A program made the position numbers and the translations under genes. From Magnetovibrio sp. (GTDB lineage Bacteria > Pseudomonadota > Alphaproteobacteria > Rhodospirillales > Casp-alpha2): 39,748 nt of DNA. Position 1 is the stretch's first letter. Each line of letters starts with the position of its first letter. Under the pieces are notes generated by a model, which worked only from the letters and a program-made list of their open reading frames with translations, had not been told where the DNA came from and ran no database searches. Shown here piece by piece: positions 1 to 6,988 of this stretch. The stretch lies in contig JAPPPF010000125.1 in NCBI GenBank assembly GCA_028817665.1, positions 1-39,748 on the forward strand, read 5' to 3'.

Positions 1-750
1 CGGCGCGCCGATCCCCTCGGTCTCGGAGAGCCGCGCCCGCAACTCGTCGCGGTGCGCGTAGAGCGCCGTCAGCACGTGCGCCGCGCCCTCCAGCGCGTCG
101 GCGCCGGCGCTCGGGTTGCCGGCCGGCGCCAGCCAGCCGCGGATCTCGACGTCCAAGTTGAGGACGCCCGTCGTCGCCGTGCCGACGGCGCCGGCGCGCC
201 CCGGCACGATCACCCAGTCGGGTTGCGTCGCGCCGCTCTCCAGGAGCCACCTCGGCCCGAGCTCGCCGCCGCCGAATCCGTCGAAGGTGACGTGCAGCTC
301 GACCGCGCCGGCGAGGTCGCCTGAAATCTCCTCCAAGGCCAGGAGCGCGAACACGTAGGCCGCCAGGTCGCCCTTGCCGTCGCTGGCGCCGCGGCCGTAC
401 AGGCGTCCGTCCTCGATGGCGGCGGCGAAGGGCTGGCGCGTCCAGCGCTGGCCCACCGGCGCCGTGTCGACGTGCGCGGAAAGCGCCAGGGTCGGCCCGT
501 CGCCGAATTCGCGGCGCACGATCAGGTTGCGGAGATCGGCCGCCTCGCCGGCCGACTCGGTCTCCACCTTGAGGACGTCGGGCGTCAGCTCCAGCGCCGC
601 CATCGCGTCGACCAGGCGTTCGCGGATCGCCGTGGTCTCCCCCGGCGGGTTCTCGCTCGGCACCTTGACGATCTCGGTCAGGAACGCGAACTGGTCGGCG
701 CGCCGGGCCACCAGATAGGCGTTGATCCGTTCCCTGTTGGTCTGCTCCAT
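1..750 (-). CDS. M20-family peptidase-like protein with degenerate active site (partial, C-terminus off window)
   Basis: I translated this by hand because the ORF track lists only shadows here. The minus frame is open from ATG at 750 to the window edge (250 residues seen). The N-terminal half is plainly M20/ArgE/DapE-like: HVDTAPVG at residues 93-100 and YGRGASDGKG at 118-127 supply the HxD and bridging-Asp motifs. The second half departs from the family. The catalytic DEE motif reads DGF (157-159), the usual GEPT metal-ligand segment reads VPGR (182-185), and the dimerisation-domain RGxxAHxSxP motif reads RGWLAPAGNPSAG without its His. The frame stays intact with good codon usage, so this looks like a maintained protein and not a decayed pseudogene. 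It is divergent from argE across 166 bases. Inference: a metal-compromised pseudoenzyme or a changed activity. Missing C-terminal ligands cannot be judged. Confidence 0.85.
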   Translation of the reverse strand, partial: MEQTNRERINAYLVARRADQFAFLTEIVKVPSENPPGETTAIRERLVDAMAALELTPDVLKVETESAGEAADLRNLIVRREFGDGPTLALSAHVDTAPVGQRWTRQPFAAAIEDGRLYGRGASDGKGDLAAYVFALLALEEISGDLAGAVELHVTFDGFGGGELGPRWLLESGATQPDWVIVPGRAGAVGTATTGVLNLDVEIRGWLAPAGNPSAGADALEGAAHVLTALYAHRDELRARLSETEGIGAP

Positions 751-916
751 GGACGCTCGACACTCCCGGCAATGGCCGAAGCTGGCAAACTCCGGCGCGA
801 TCGTCAATCCATAGCACGATCCCGCATCGGTGAATTGCGCGGGCGGGCGAAACCTGCTTTTCTCCGACGGTCCGAAGACCCCGCAACCCATCATCGCACG
901 TTCGCATAGGATCGCC

Positions 917-2080
917 ATGGCCGCCGACACTTCCATCGACATGATCAAGCGCTTGATCGCCTTCGACACGACCAGCCGGGAATCGAACCTGGAGTTCCTC
1001 GACTTCGTCCAGGGCTACCTCAAGGACCTCGGCGTCGACAGCCTGCGGGTGCACAACGAGGAAGGCACCAAGGCCAACATGTACGCCACCGTCGGCGCCG
1101 CCGACAAGCCGGGGATCATGCTCTCGGGGCACACCGACGTGGTCCCCGTCGATGGCCAGGAATGGGACACCGACCCGTTCCAGGTGGCGGAAAAAGACAG
1201 CCGCCTCTACGGCCGCGGCACCTCGGACATGAAGAGCTTCATCGCCATCGTGCTGGCCATGCTGCCCCAATTCCAGGCGCGCGGCCTCAAGACTCCCCTG
1301 CACCTCGCGTTCTCCTACGACGAGGAGGTCGGCTGCATCGGCGTGCGCCGGCTGATCGAGAAGATGAACGGGATGCCGGTGAAGCCGGCCATGTGCATCG
1401 TCGGCGAGCCGACCAGCATGGACGTGGTCACCGGCCACAAGGGCAAGCGCTCCTACCGCATCCACGTGCGCGGCTTCGAGGCCCACTCGAGCCTGGCGCC
1501 GCATGGCGTCAACGCCATCGAATACGCGGCCCGGCTGATCGCGCACCTGCGGTCCCTGGCCGACCGGATCCGCGAGGAAGGGCCCTTCGACGAGCTCTAC
1601 GACGTCACCCACACGACCGTGCACACGGGCACCGTCGCCGGCGGCACCCAGCTCAACATCGTCCCCAAGGACTGCCACCTGGAGGCCGAGTTCCGCTACG
1701 TCGGCGGCCAGGATCCGGACGCGCTGGAGGCCGAGATCCGGGCCTTCGCCAGCGATGTATTGGAGCCCGAGATGCGGGCCGTCCACGCCGACACCGGAAT
1801 CACCATCGATTGCTACAACGACATGCCCGGCCTCGACATGGACGTCGACGCCGACGTCGTCACCTTCGTCAAGGCGCTGGCCGGCCGGAACGACCACAAG
1901 AAGGTCGCCTTCGGCACCGAGGCCGGCCTGTTTCAGGTCCGCGCCGACATCCCGACCGTGGTCTGCGGCCCGGGCTCCATCGACCAGGCGCACAAACCCA
2001 ACGAGTTCATCGAACTCGACCAGATCACCGCCTGCGAGCAGTTCCTGGAACGCCTGATGGACCGGGTCTGCGAGAGCTGA
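917..2080 (+). CDS. argE: Acetylornithine deacetylase (M20 family, ArgE)
   Basis: ArgE hydrolyses N-acetylornithine to ornithine and acetate in the cytosol using a dinuclear metal site. The 387-residue product has every M20 motif in order: SGHTDVVPVDG, YGRGTSDMKS, SYDEEVG (catalytic Glu plus metal Glu), VGEPTS, RGFEAHSSLAP and, near the end, GPGSIDQAHKPNEF, which is typical of ArgE. The track starts the frame at 830, but the ATG at 917 gives the normal family N-terminus and has AGGAT just upstream, so I use it. It is divergent from a degenerate M20 paralogue. Many alphaproteobacteria use ArgJ for this step, so related N-acyl substrates are possible; the ArgE subfamily assignment is firm, the physiological substrate less so. 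Confidence 0.92.
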   Translation: MAADTSIDMIKRLIAFDTTSRESNLEFLDFVQGYLKDLGVDSLRVHNEEGTKANMYATVGAADKPGIMLSGHTDVVPVDGQEWDTDPFQVAEKDSRLYGRGTSDMKSFIAIVLAMLPQFQARGLKTPLHLAFSYDEEVGCIGVRRLIEKMNGMPVKPAMCIVGEPTSMDVVTGHKGKRSYRIHVRGFEAHSSLAPHGVNAIEYAARLIAHLRSLADRIREEGPFDELYDVTHTTVHTGTVAGGTQLNIVPKDCHLEAEFRYVGGQDPDALEAEIRAFASDVLEPEMRAVHADTGITIDCYNDMPGLDMDVDADVVTFVKALAGRNDHKKVAFGTEAGLFQVRADIPTVVCGPGSIDQAHKPNEFIELDQITACEQFLERLMDRVCES

Positions 2081-2259
2081 AGCGCTGATAGTCTTCGTCC
2101 GCGGTTGTCCGCGGATGTACGCATTTTCCGCAGGCGCCCCGGAAAGCGCTTCGAAATCAACGCCTTGGCGTGAGGACAAAAGCGACCGTTTTGCGACCGA
2201 TGTCGCAAATGTCCGCCTTTCGTCGTGTTTTGCCGCATCTTCACCGTGTTCCCGGCCCG

Positions 2260-2358
2260 CATGCTTCGACTTTGCTCAGCATGAGGATTTCTGCGAAATC
2301 CTGAAATGTAGCGACGGTGCAACCTGCCTCTTCCTCATCCTGAGCTTGTCGAAGGATG
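2260..2358. repeat. Inverted pair of 'cttcgac-ctcagcatgag'-type repeat units
   Basis: The left arm ATGCTTCGACTTTGCTCAGC followed by ATGAGG (from 2261) and the right arm CCTCATCCTGAGCTTGTCGA followed by AGGATG (2333-2358) are imperfect reverse complements separated by about 45 bases. The right arm matches a very common dispersed alphaproteobacterial intergenic repeat (recognised from memory, not searched). It lies 180 bases after argE. The 2081-2259 stretch before it holds only a 6-bp CCGCGG stem with a TTGT loop (2099-2114), which is a poor terminator because no U-run follows directly. Confidence 0.75.
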
Positions 2359-2387
2359 GGCGGGCGACGGCTGACCAACGGCTAGAC

Positions 2388-2484
2388 ATCATCACCGGGC
2401 TTGACCCGGTGATCCACGACTTTGTCTGAAAGGCGCGACACCGCGTGAAGTCGTGGATGCCCGGATCAAGTCCGGGCATGACGG
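2388..2484. repeat. Inverted pair of 'ccgg(g/a)cttgacccgg' repeat units
   Basis: Two palindromic units face each other. The left is CATCACCGGGCTTGACCCGG then TGATCCACGACTT, and the right is AAGTCGTGGATGCCCGGATC then AAGTCCGGGCATGAC. Each unit is a hairpin in itself, and the shared GATCCACGACTT / AAGTCGTGGAT ends make the whole a larger inverted repeat around a spacer of about 25 bases. It is the familiar alphaproteobacterial 'GTCATGCCCGGACTTGATCCGGGC' element. It may act as a bidirectional transcription end or as mobile REP-like DNA; no transposase is nearby. Confidence 0.8.
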
Positions 2485-2901
2485 CGGGGCGAGGGGCCGT
2501 ATCCCGTATTATCAAAACCGCCCTTCACAAAATCCGCAATCGGGCGGGCCTCGATCCTGGCGGCGCCCCGAAGACACCGCAAGCGGCGGTTCGAGGCCCT
2601 ATTCACAGTGTCAAATAGCGCGCAACGGCCGATGGTCGGGCCGCGCATAATGAAAGAACATAATAGGAAAATAAAGGAATGTCAACCTATTTATATCGAC
2701 GGCTAGGGCTGGACCGTTTCGAGGTTTGTCTGAATTGGATAAGGAAGGCGACGAAGAATTCCGCGAACGCGGAGGTCCGCCTTTAGCCTAAAGGCGGACT
2801 CCATAATCGCTCCCGGCGGCATCGTCCCAGCGACCGAACTTAACTATTGTTGATGGCAAGCAACACCAGTACGTTCCTGGCGAAATTCCGAGACGACTGC
2901 C
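2485..2901. other. Gene-free, AT-rich spacer upstream of the GST gene
   Basis: No convincing coding frame is visible. The short track ORFs here and just upstream are translations of the repeat elements. From about 2645 to 2700 the composition turns clearly AT-rich compared with the rest of the window. A small TCCGCG-AA-CGCGGA stem (2760-2773) precedes a longer perfect stem at 2775-2799. The last 60 bases before the GST contain CTTAACTATTGTTGATGG, but I could not define a promoter with confidence. Confidence 0.6.
2775..2799. repeat. Perfect 11-bp stem-loop upstream of GST
   Basis: GTCCGCCTTTA and TAAAGGCGGAC are exact reverse complements around a GCC loop. No U-tract follows on either strand, so it is not a standard terminator. 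It sits about 100 bases before the GST start and could be an operator or an RNA structure in the leader. Confidence 0.7.
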
Positions 2902-3543
2902 ATGCTTCAACTCCACTATTTCCCGGACAACGCCAGCCTCGCGCCTCACTTCCTGCTGATTGAGACGAACGCCGAGTATGAGCTGAAACTTGTCGATCGC
3001 GATTCAAACGCGCAGAAATCCGAAGACTATCTGAAGCTCAACCCGGCGGGCCGTATTCCAACTCTCGTACATGACGATCTCGTCCTGTTCGAAAGCCCCG
3101 CCATCTGTATTTACATCTGTGAGCTTGACGCGGATTCGCGGTTCATCCCCCCACTCGGCGAATCCAACCGCGCGCTGTTCTTCCAATGGATGGCGTACCT
3201 CAGCAATACGCTGCAGGCGGAGTTCATGCTGTGGAGATATCCCGAAAACCACACCACCGACGCCACGGATGTCGAGCGTATCAAGGCGGCTCAAGACACG
3301 CGATTGGGGGACATTCTGGCACTCCTGGACGAACAGCTTGGCAGGAACAGGTTCTTGGTGAGTGACACCGTCGGTGCGTGCGATCATTTTCTATTCATGT
3401 TGGCGCTCTGGTGCGGAAGGATTTCTCGACCCCCGGCATTATTTTCGAACCTTCGGCGTTTCATGCGTGAAATGGCTCAACGACCGGCCATTCAGCGCGC
3501 ATGCGAAATTGAGAATATTGATCTAGGCCCATACGTTCGATGA
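2902..3543 (+). CDS. Glutathione S-transferase family protein
   Basis: Cytosolic GSTs conjugate glutathione to electrophiles or use it to reduce or isomerise substrates. The 213-residue product has the normal two-domain length. The N-terminal thioredoxin-like domain (about 1-78) contains YLKLNPAGRIPTLVHDD and ends in the glutathione-binding ESPAI segment; the helical C-terminal domain fills the rest, with DTVGACDHFLFML matching the conserved N-cap region. The N-terminal YFPDNAS region offers Tyr or Ser as the catalytic residue, and the class is not certain. The ATG at 2902 gives the standard GST N-terminus. Codon use is visibly less GC-biased than in neighbours (many A/T third positions), and the gene stands alone in a repeat-bearing spacer. 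Both facts fit recent acquisition, which is inference. Confidence 0.9.
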   Translation: MLQLHYFPDNASLAPHFLLIETNAEYELKLVDRDSNAQKSEDYLKLNPAGRIPTLVHDDLVLFESPAICIYICELDADSRFIPPLGESNRALFFQWMAYLSNTLQAEFMLWRYPENHTTDATDVERIKAAQDTRLGDILALLDEQLGRNRFLVSDTVGACDHFLFMLALWCGRISRPPALFSNLRRFMREMAQRPAIQRACEIENIDLGPYVR

Positions 3544-3721
3544 TTGGCTGCCCAGGCTGGACCTGTCTCGTCGGCGGACGGCGTGCTTAACCATGCGCAG
3601 GTCCGAATTGGGTCATAAGCCGACTTCACCACTAATGACCAAACTCGTCCGCTCTGAAGGGAGGAGCGGATCAATCGTCATGAAATGTCTGCCGTGCTCT
3701 TAGAAGCGGTCGTAACGAGCT

Positions 3722-4111
3722 TCATCGGTGGCCCCGCCAACCCGGCTCGGCATCCGACGGACTGCTCGCCGCCCCACCATACGGAACATCCATGTAATCA
3801 CGGACGTCGACGTCATCGAAACACGCGATGTTGATCCCGAACTGCGACGGCTCGCTGCGCCGCCGGTGATGGGTGTAGATGCCGCACACCGAGCAGAAAA
3901 AATGTTCGGCCACCCGGGTGCCCCATTGATAGAGCGTGAGCACATCGGTTCCTTTCAGGACCCGCAGGTCCTCCGCGGGAACGCAGGCCATCACGGCCCA
4001 ACGCCGGCGGCAGAAGGAACAGTCGCAGCGCCGAAGCGCCTTAAGTCCCTCATCGAGCTCGACTTCGAAATGAACGGCACCGCAATGGCAGCGGCCGACT
4101 TTGCTGGCCAT
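3722..4111 (-). CDS. GFA-domain (Gfa / CENP-V fold) zinc protein
   Basis: GFA-domain proteins bind two zinc ions through conserved cysteines. The founding member Gfa was linked to S-hydroxymethylglutathione formation from formaldehyde, and most other members have no known reaction. The 129-residue product shows the expected pattern: CHCGAV near the N-terminus, CDCSFCRRR about 20 residues on, then FFCSVCGIYTHH, with an HFEV strand between. Length is normal for the family. The ATG at 4111 starts directly before the first motif. It converges with the GST gene across 178 bases in which I see nothing definite. The tail GGAASSPSDAEPGWRGHR lacks recognisable family sequence and may reflect an altered C-terminus. 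The GST and GFA pairing hints at glutathione chemistry, but they are on opposite strands and not an operon. Confidence 0.88.
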   Translation of the reverse strand: MASKVGRCHCGAVHFEVELDEGLKALRRCDCSFCRRRWAVMACVPAEDLRVLKGTDVLTLYQWGTRVAEHFFCSVCGIYTHHRRRSEPSQFGINIACFDDVDVRDYMDVPYGGAASSPSDAEPGWRGHR

Positions 4112-4299
4112 TTCTCGATCCTTTCGTGAAGCCGATCCCTTGGACAGGCGATCCCCGGCAAATCATCGACGCTTCGTGAAACGGAATCTTACATGTTTGT
4201 TGGTTGGTCGCCAATGTCCGCACCGGGTCAAATTGAGACCTTTAGGAACCCCGGATTTCATGCCCCGAAAGTGCCTATGAGCCGGCGTTCCGTCCCCCC

Positions 4300-5061
4300 T
4301 CAAAACTGCACCAACGACGTCGCCGCGCCGTCGACGATGAGGTTGGCGCCGCTGATGAAGCTGGCCGCCGGGCTGGCCAGGAAGACGACCGCGTTGGCGA
4401 CTTCCTCGGGGCGGCCGAGGCGTTTCATGGGCGAGCGCTGGACCGCCGCCTCGTAGACGTCCGGCGTCTCGCGCTTGCGCGTGTCCCACACCCCGCCTTC
4501 GAAGTAGATGGCGCCGGGCGAGACCGTGTTGACGCGGATTCCCTGGGTACCCAGGTTGCGGCTGAGGCTCGACAAATAGTTGATCAGCGCCGCCTTGAGC
4601 CCGCCGTAGGCGCGCGGCTGGCCGGTGGTGTTGATGGCTGCGGTGCTGGCGATGCCGACGATGGCCGCGGCGGCGGAGGCTTCCAGATGCGGCAGCGCCG
4701 TCTCGACGGCGCGGACGGTGCCGAGGACGTCGACCTCCAGGCCCTGGCGCCAGGCCGCCTCGTCGGCGGCGGGGCCGAGCGCGCTGGCGTTCGGCACCAG
4801 GATATCGAGCCCGCCCAGTTCGTCGGCCGCCGCCGCGACCCAGGCGCGGAGGCCGTCCGTGTCGGTGACGTCGGCGACGCCGCCGACGACCTTGGGCCCG
4901 ATCGCCGCCATCTCGGCCGCCGCCGCCTCCACTTCCGCGCCGTCGCGCGCGCAGAAGCCGACCGCGCAGCCCTCTCCGAGCAGCGCCTCCGCGACCTTGC
5001 GGCCGATGCCGCGCGTGGCGCCTGTGACGATCGCGCGCTTGCCCTCCAATCCCAAATCCAT
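4300..5061 (-). CDS. SDR-family NAD(P)-dependent oxidoreductase
   Basis: Classical short-chain dehydrogenase of 253 residues. The cofactor motif is TGATRGIG (about 14-21), the NNAG-like position reads PNASA, and the catalytic Ser-Tyr-Lys set is in GIASTAAINTTG followed by AYGGLK. RVNTVSPGAI and the C-terminal GANLIVDGAA are typical of 3-oxoacyl-ACP-reductase-like members. The track extends the frame to 5193, but ATG at 5061 follows a strong GGGAGGAT ribosome-binding site and gives the usual family N-terminus. It is divergent from the cupin gene (103 bases apart). The substrate cannot be told from sequence. The 188 bases between this gene and the GFA gene hold no feature I can support. Confidence 0.9.
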   Translation of the reverse strand: MDLGLEGKRAIVTGATRGIGRKVAEALLGEGCAVGFCARDGAEVEAAAAEMAAIGPKVVGGVADVTDTDGLRAWVAAAADELGGLDILVPNASALGPAADEAAWRQGLEVDVLGTVRAVETALPHLEASAAAAIVGIASTAAINTTGQPRAYGGLKAALINYLSSLSRNLGTQGIRVNTVSPGAIYFEGGVWDTRKRETPDVYEAAVQRSPMKRLGRPEEVANAVVFLASPAASFISGANLIVDGAATSLVQF

Positions 5062-5164
5062 TTCGATCCTCCCTTCCCGGGTCCGCCGGCATCGACATCT
5101 CGCGCCGAACCGGGGATCATGGGAAAGCCATCGGGCCGAGATTGCAACGCTGAAGGAGCGGATC

Positions 5165-5551
5165 ATGCCGCAGAACTGGAAATTCACCAACAACCGGGAG
5201 GCGGAAGCCGAATGGACGCCGGGCCTGCGCGAGATCTTCGATTACCGCGACCTCGGCATCAAGGACGCCACCAACGGCGATTACGTGGCGCACGTGATCC
5301 GGGCCAACGGCCGCAAGGACCCGGACGAAGTCCAGCAATGGCACGTGCACCACTGCGACTTCCAGTTCGTCATGGTGCTGAACGGCTGGGCCGAGTTCGA
5401 ATACGACGGCGAGGGCGTGCGCCGGATCGAGAAGGGCGACGTCGTCAACCAGCGCCCCGGCATCCGCCACCGCGAGATCGCGTGTTCCGACGACTTCGAG
5501 GTCCTGGAGATCGTCTCGCCGGCGGATTTCGCGACCGAGATCGTGGAATAA
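5165..5551 (+). CDS. Small single-domain cupin protein
   Basis: 128-residue protein with one double-stranded beta-helix domain. The first cupin motif is QQWHVHHCDFQFVMVLNG, where Asp stands in for the usual Glu ligand; the second is RPGIRHREI. The His residues could bind one divalent metal. The ATG at 5165 has AAGGAG eight bases upstream, so the track's longer frame (from 4625, antisense to the SDR) is not needed. It is divergent from the SDR gene. Such small cupins may be dioxygenases, isomerases or sugar-binding proteins, and I assign no reaction. Confidence 0.88.
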   Translation: MPQNWKFTNNREAEAEWTPGLREIFDYRDLGIKDATNGDYVAHVIRANGRKDPDEVQQWHVHHCDFQFVMVLNGWAEFEYDGEGVRRIEKGDVVNQRPGIRHREIACSDDFEVLEIVSPADFATEIVE

Positions 5552-5564
5552 TTCCGCGCGGCCA

Positions 5565-5590
5565 ACAAAAAAGCCGGCGTTCGCCGGCTT
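5565..5590 (-). terminator. Intrinsic terminator of hspQ
   Basis: On the minus strand AAGCCGGCGAACGCCGGCTT folds into an 8-bp stem and is followed at once by TTTTTTGTTG, a good U-tract. It lies 24 bases after the hspQ stop. Read on the plus strand the same stem has only a weak T-run, so it may partly end cupin transcription as well. Confidence 0.85.
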
Positions 5591-5613
5591 TCCGTCGATA
5601 TTAGGCGGCGTCC

Positions 5614-6003
5614 CTAGTTGCTCTTCTGGCGCAGCACGAAGCGGCCGTCCTCCATGCCGACGAAGAACTCGTCGAGCTCCGGATGGTCGATGGGATCCGC
5701 GTTCTCGTCCTCGGCGACCAGGTTCTGCTCGGAGACGTAGGCGATGTAGGGCGAGCGCTCGGGCTCGGGGGTCTCGGCGAGCAGATGGTAGAACGGCTGG
5801 TTCTTCCGGGGCCGCACGTCCTCGGGGATGCTCTCCCACCACTCGTCTGTGTTGTTGAACACCGGGTCGACGTCGAAGATGACGCCGCGGAACCCGTAAA
5901 CGCGGTGCTTGACCGGCATGCCGATCTCGAACTTCGCCGAGGCGACGACGCGCGGCACTTCAGCCGTGGGGCCGGCGCCCTCGATATCGTTAAAACCGTA
6001 CAT
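5614..6003 (-). CDS. hspQ: Heat shock protein HspQ (YccV-like)
   Basis: HspQ is a small hexameric protein. In enterobacteria it acts as a specificity factor for Lon protease and was earlier described as binding hemimethylated oriC DNA. The 129-residue product carries the full YccV-like domain: FEIGMPVKHRVYGFRGVIFDVDP, then NTDEWWESIPEDVRPRKNQPFYHLLAE and PYIAYVSEQNLV. The first 23 residues (MYGFNDIEGAGPT...) are an extension before the domain; the ATG at 6003 begins it and no better internal Met exists. An intrinsic terminator follows directly. The gene is single, with about 130 bases separating it from the next minus-strand gene upstream. Confidence 0.93.
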   Translation of the reverse strand: MYGFNDIEGAGPTAEVPRVVASAKFEIGMPVKHRVYGFRGVIFDVDPVFNNTDEWWESIPEDVRPRKNQPFYHLLAETPEPERSPYIAYVSEQNLVAEDENADPIDHPELDEFFVGMEDGRFVLRQKSN

Positions 6004-6134
6004 AGGGGGAATATTAGCCCGGCATCGGTCGGCGTCAATGCCCGGCGGGCAAATGACACATACCGAAACATGCCCTCAATGACGCAACGGGCCCACAAAC
6101 GTGGGCCCACGAGGCGTCTCGGAAAGACGGGAAA

Positions 6135-6308
6135 TCAGGCGGCGATGCCGCCGGAACGCCACACGGACGTTTCCTTGCACGACGGGCAGACGCGCTCGCC
6201 GATGTGGTTCGACTGGAACTCGCCACTGCACATCAGGCAATTGCGCTTCTTCTTGACCGGCGGACGATCGGGCTCGGGTTTCTTGGTATCGGTGCGACGC
6301 GAAGCCAT
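6135..6308 (-). CDS. 57-residue zinc-ribbon protein (not in ORF track)
   Basis: I found this by reading the minus strand below the track's length cut-off. The product starts MASRRTDTKKPEPDRPPVKKK and then has CLMCSGEFQSNHIGERVCPSCK: two CxxC pairs 15 residues apart, a textbook single zinc ribbon, behind a basic N-terminal tail. Its ATG overlaps the stop of the upstream gene as TAATG, so the two are probably translationally coupled. The tail and ribbon suggest nucleic-acid or protein binding, but no function is known to me. It ends 131 bases before hspQ. Confidence 0.8.
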   Translation of the reverse strand: MASRRTDTKKPEPDRPPVKKKRNCLMCSGEFQSNHIGERVCPSCKETSVWRSGGIAA

Positions 6309-6493
6309 TATGCCGCCTCCAGGGTCTCGACGTCCGCGGGGGCGGATTTGTTGAGCATGGAAGCCGCCAGAGCCATCAGCTCCTCGGCCTCGTCGAGCAG
6401 CGCCGCGGCCGCGCCCGGCGCCGCGGTTTCGGCCTTTCCGAGCAACTCACCGGCGCTTTCGGAAAGGAACCGTACAAGGTCGGTATTCACCAT
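6308..6493 (-). CDS. 61-residue helical protein of unknown function
   Basis: The track begins at a TTG (6496); the ATG one codon later (6493) is the likelier start, with GAGGGAT upstream. The product is Ala/Glu/Leu-rich (LVRFLSESAGELLGKAE, LLDEAEELMALAASML) and should be almost wholly alpha-helical, perhaps a small dimer. There are no cysteines and no signal peptide. It is coupled by TAATG to the zinc-ribbon gene downstream. The 186 bases upstream (6497-6682) are notably AT-rich, with CTATATACA and a run of eight T, and probably hold the promoter of this pair; I cannot fix its elements. Confidence 0.72.
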   Translation of the reverse strand: MVNTDLVRFLSESAGELLGKAETAAPGAAAALLDEAEELMALAASMLNKSAPADVETLEAA

Positions 6494-6682
6494 CAAACGT
6501 ATCCCTCAATTTGTCGTCTGTCCGTCACGAAACTGTAACGGGCGTCTATATACACGATTTCTTATTGCAATGCATCATTTTTTTTGCAACGCAATATTTC
6601 ATGAAATCGCGACGGAGCACGAGTTCACGACCGTCCGCCGGCACCCCGGCGTCGACCGTTTTCATTGTTATGTTTCAGTAAC

Positions 6683-6883
6683 TTATATCGTTCTCGCCCG
6701 GCGGCGCTTGGGCTGAACGCCGATCACGTCCAGCGCGTTCGCGGTGAAAGCGTCGAGAAAGGTTTCCTTCTCGATTGCCGTGCCTGCGAGCGCCGGCGGC
6801 ATGTCGGTGAAATGCCGGATGTAGTGCCGATGGGCCTCGCTGGTGCTGATCCGGCGGACCCGGGGCCGTTTCGTTGACGCCAT
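6683..6883 (-). CDS. 66-residue hypothetical basic protein
   Basis: The ATG at 6883 with GGAGACC upstream is preferred to the track's 6946. The product is strongly basic at both ends (MASTKRPRVRR ... QPKRRRARTI) with a middle segment, ISTSEAHRHYIRHFTDMPPALAGTAIEKETFLDAF, that looks like a folded helix pair. I recognise no family. Support comes from the ribosome-binding site, a plausible globular centre and the absence of a better frame. It could be a small nucleic-acid-binding protein, or, less likely, not a gene. Confidence 0.5.
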   Translation of the reverse strand: MASTKRPRVRRISTSEAHRHYIRHFTDMPPALAGTAIEKETFLDAFTANALDVIGVQPKRRRARTI

Positions 6884-6988
6884 TTTCTTGGTCTCCAACC
6901 CTGGTCTTCGTGGTGGAGGGGAGAATAACGGGCGAGTCCTTAACATCTGCTGAATCGGGCCGCCGCCCCGGCCCGGCGCGCCCGGGCG

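Noticed and set aside
2260-2484. CRISPR-like repeats
   Set aside because: Only two units of each type, facing each other and not in direct tandem, with no constant spacer length and no cas genes.
2115-2650. Track ORFs on both strands (e.g. 2115-2429, 2276-2515, 2453-2650) as small genes
   Set aside because: Their peptides (SLSKDG, GLDPVIHDF, MDARIKSGHDGG) are translations of dispersed inverted repeats and appear wherever those repeats occur.
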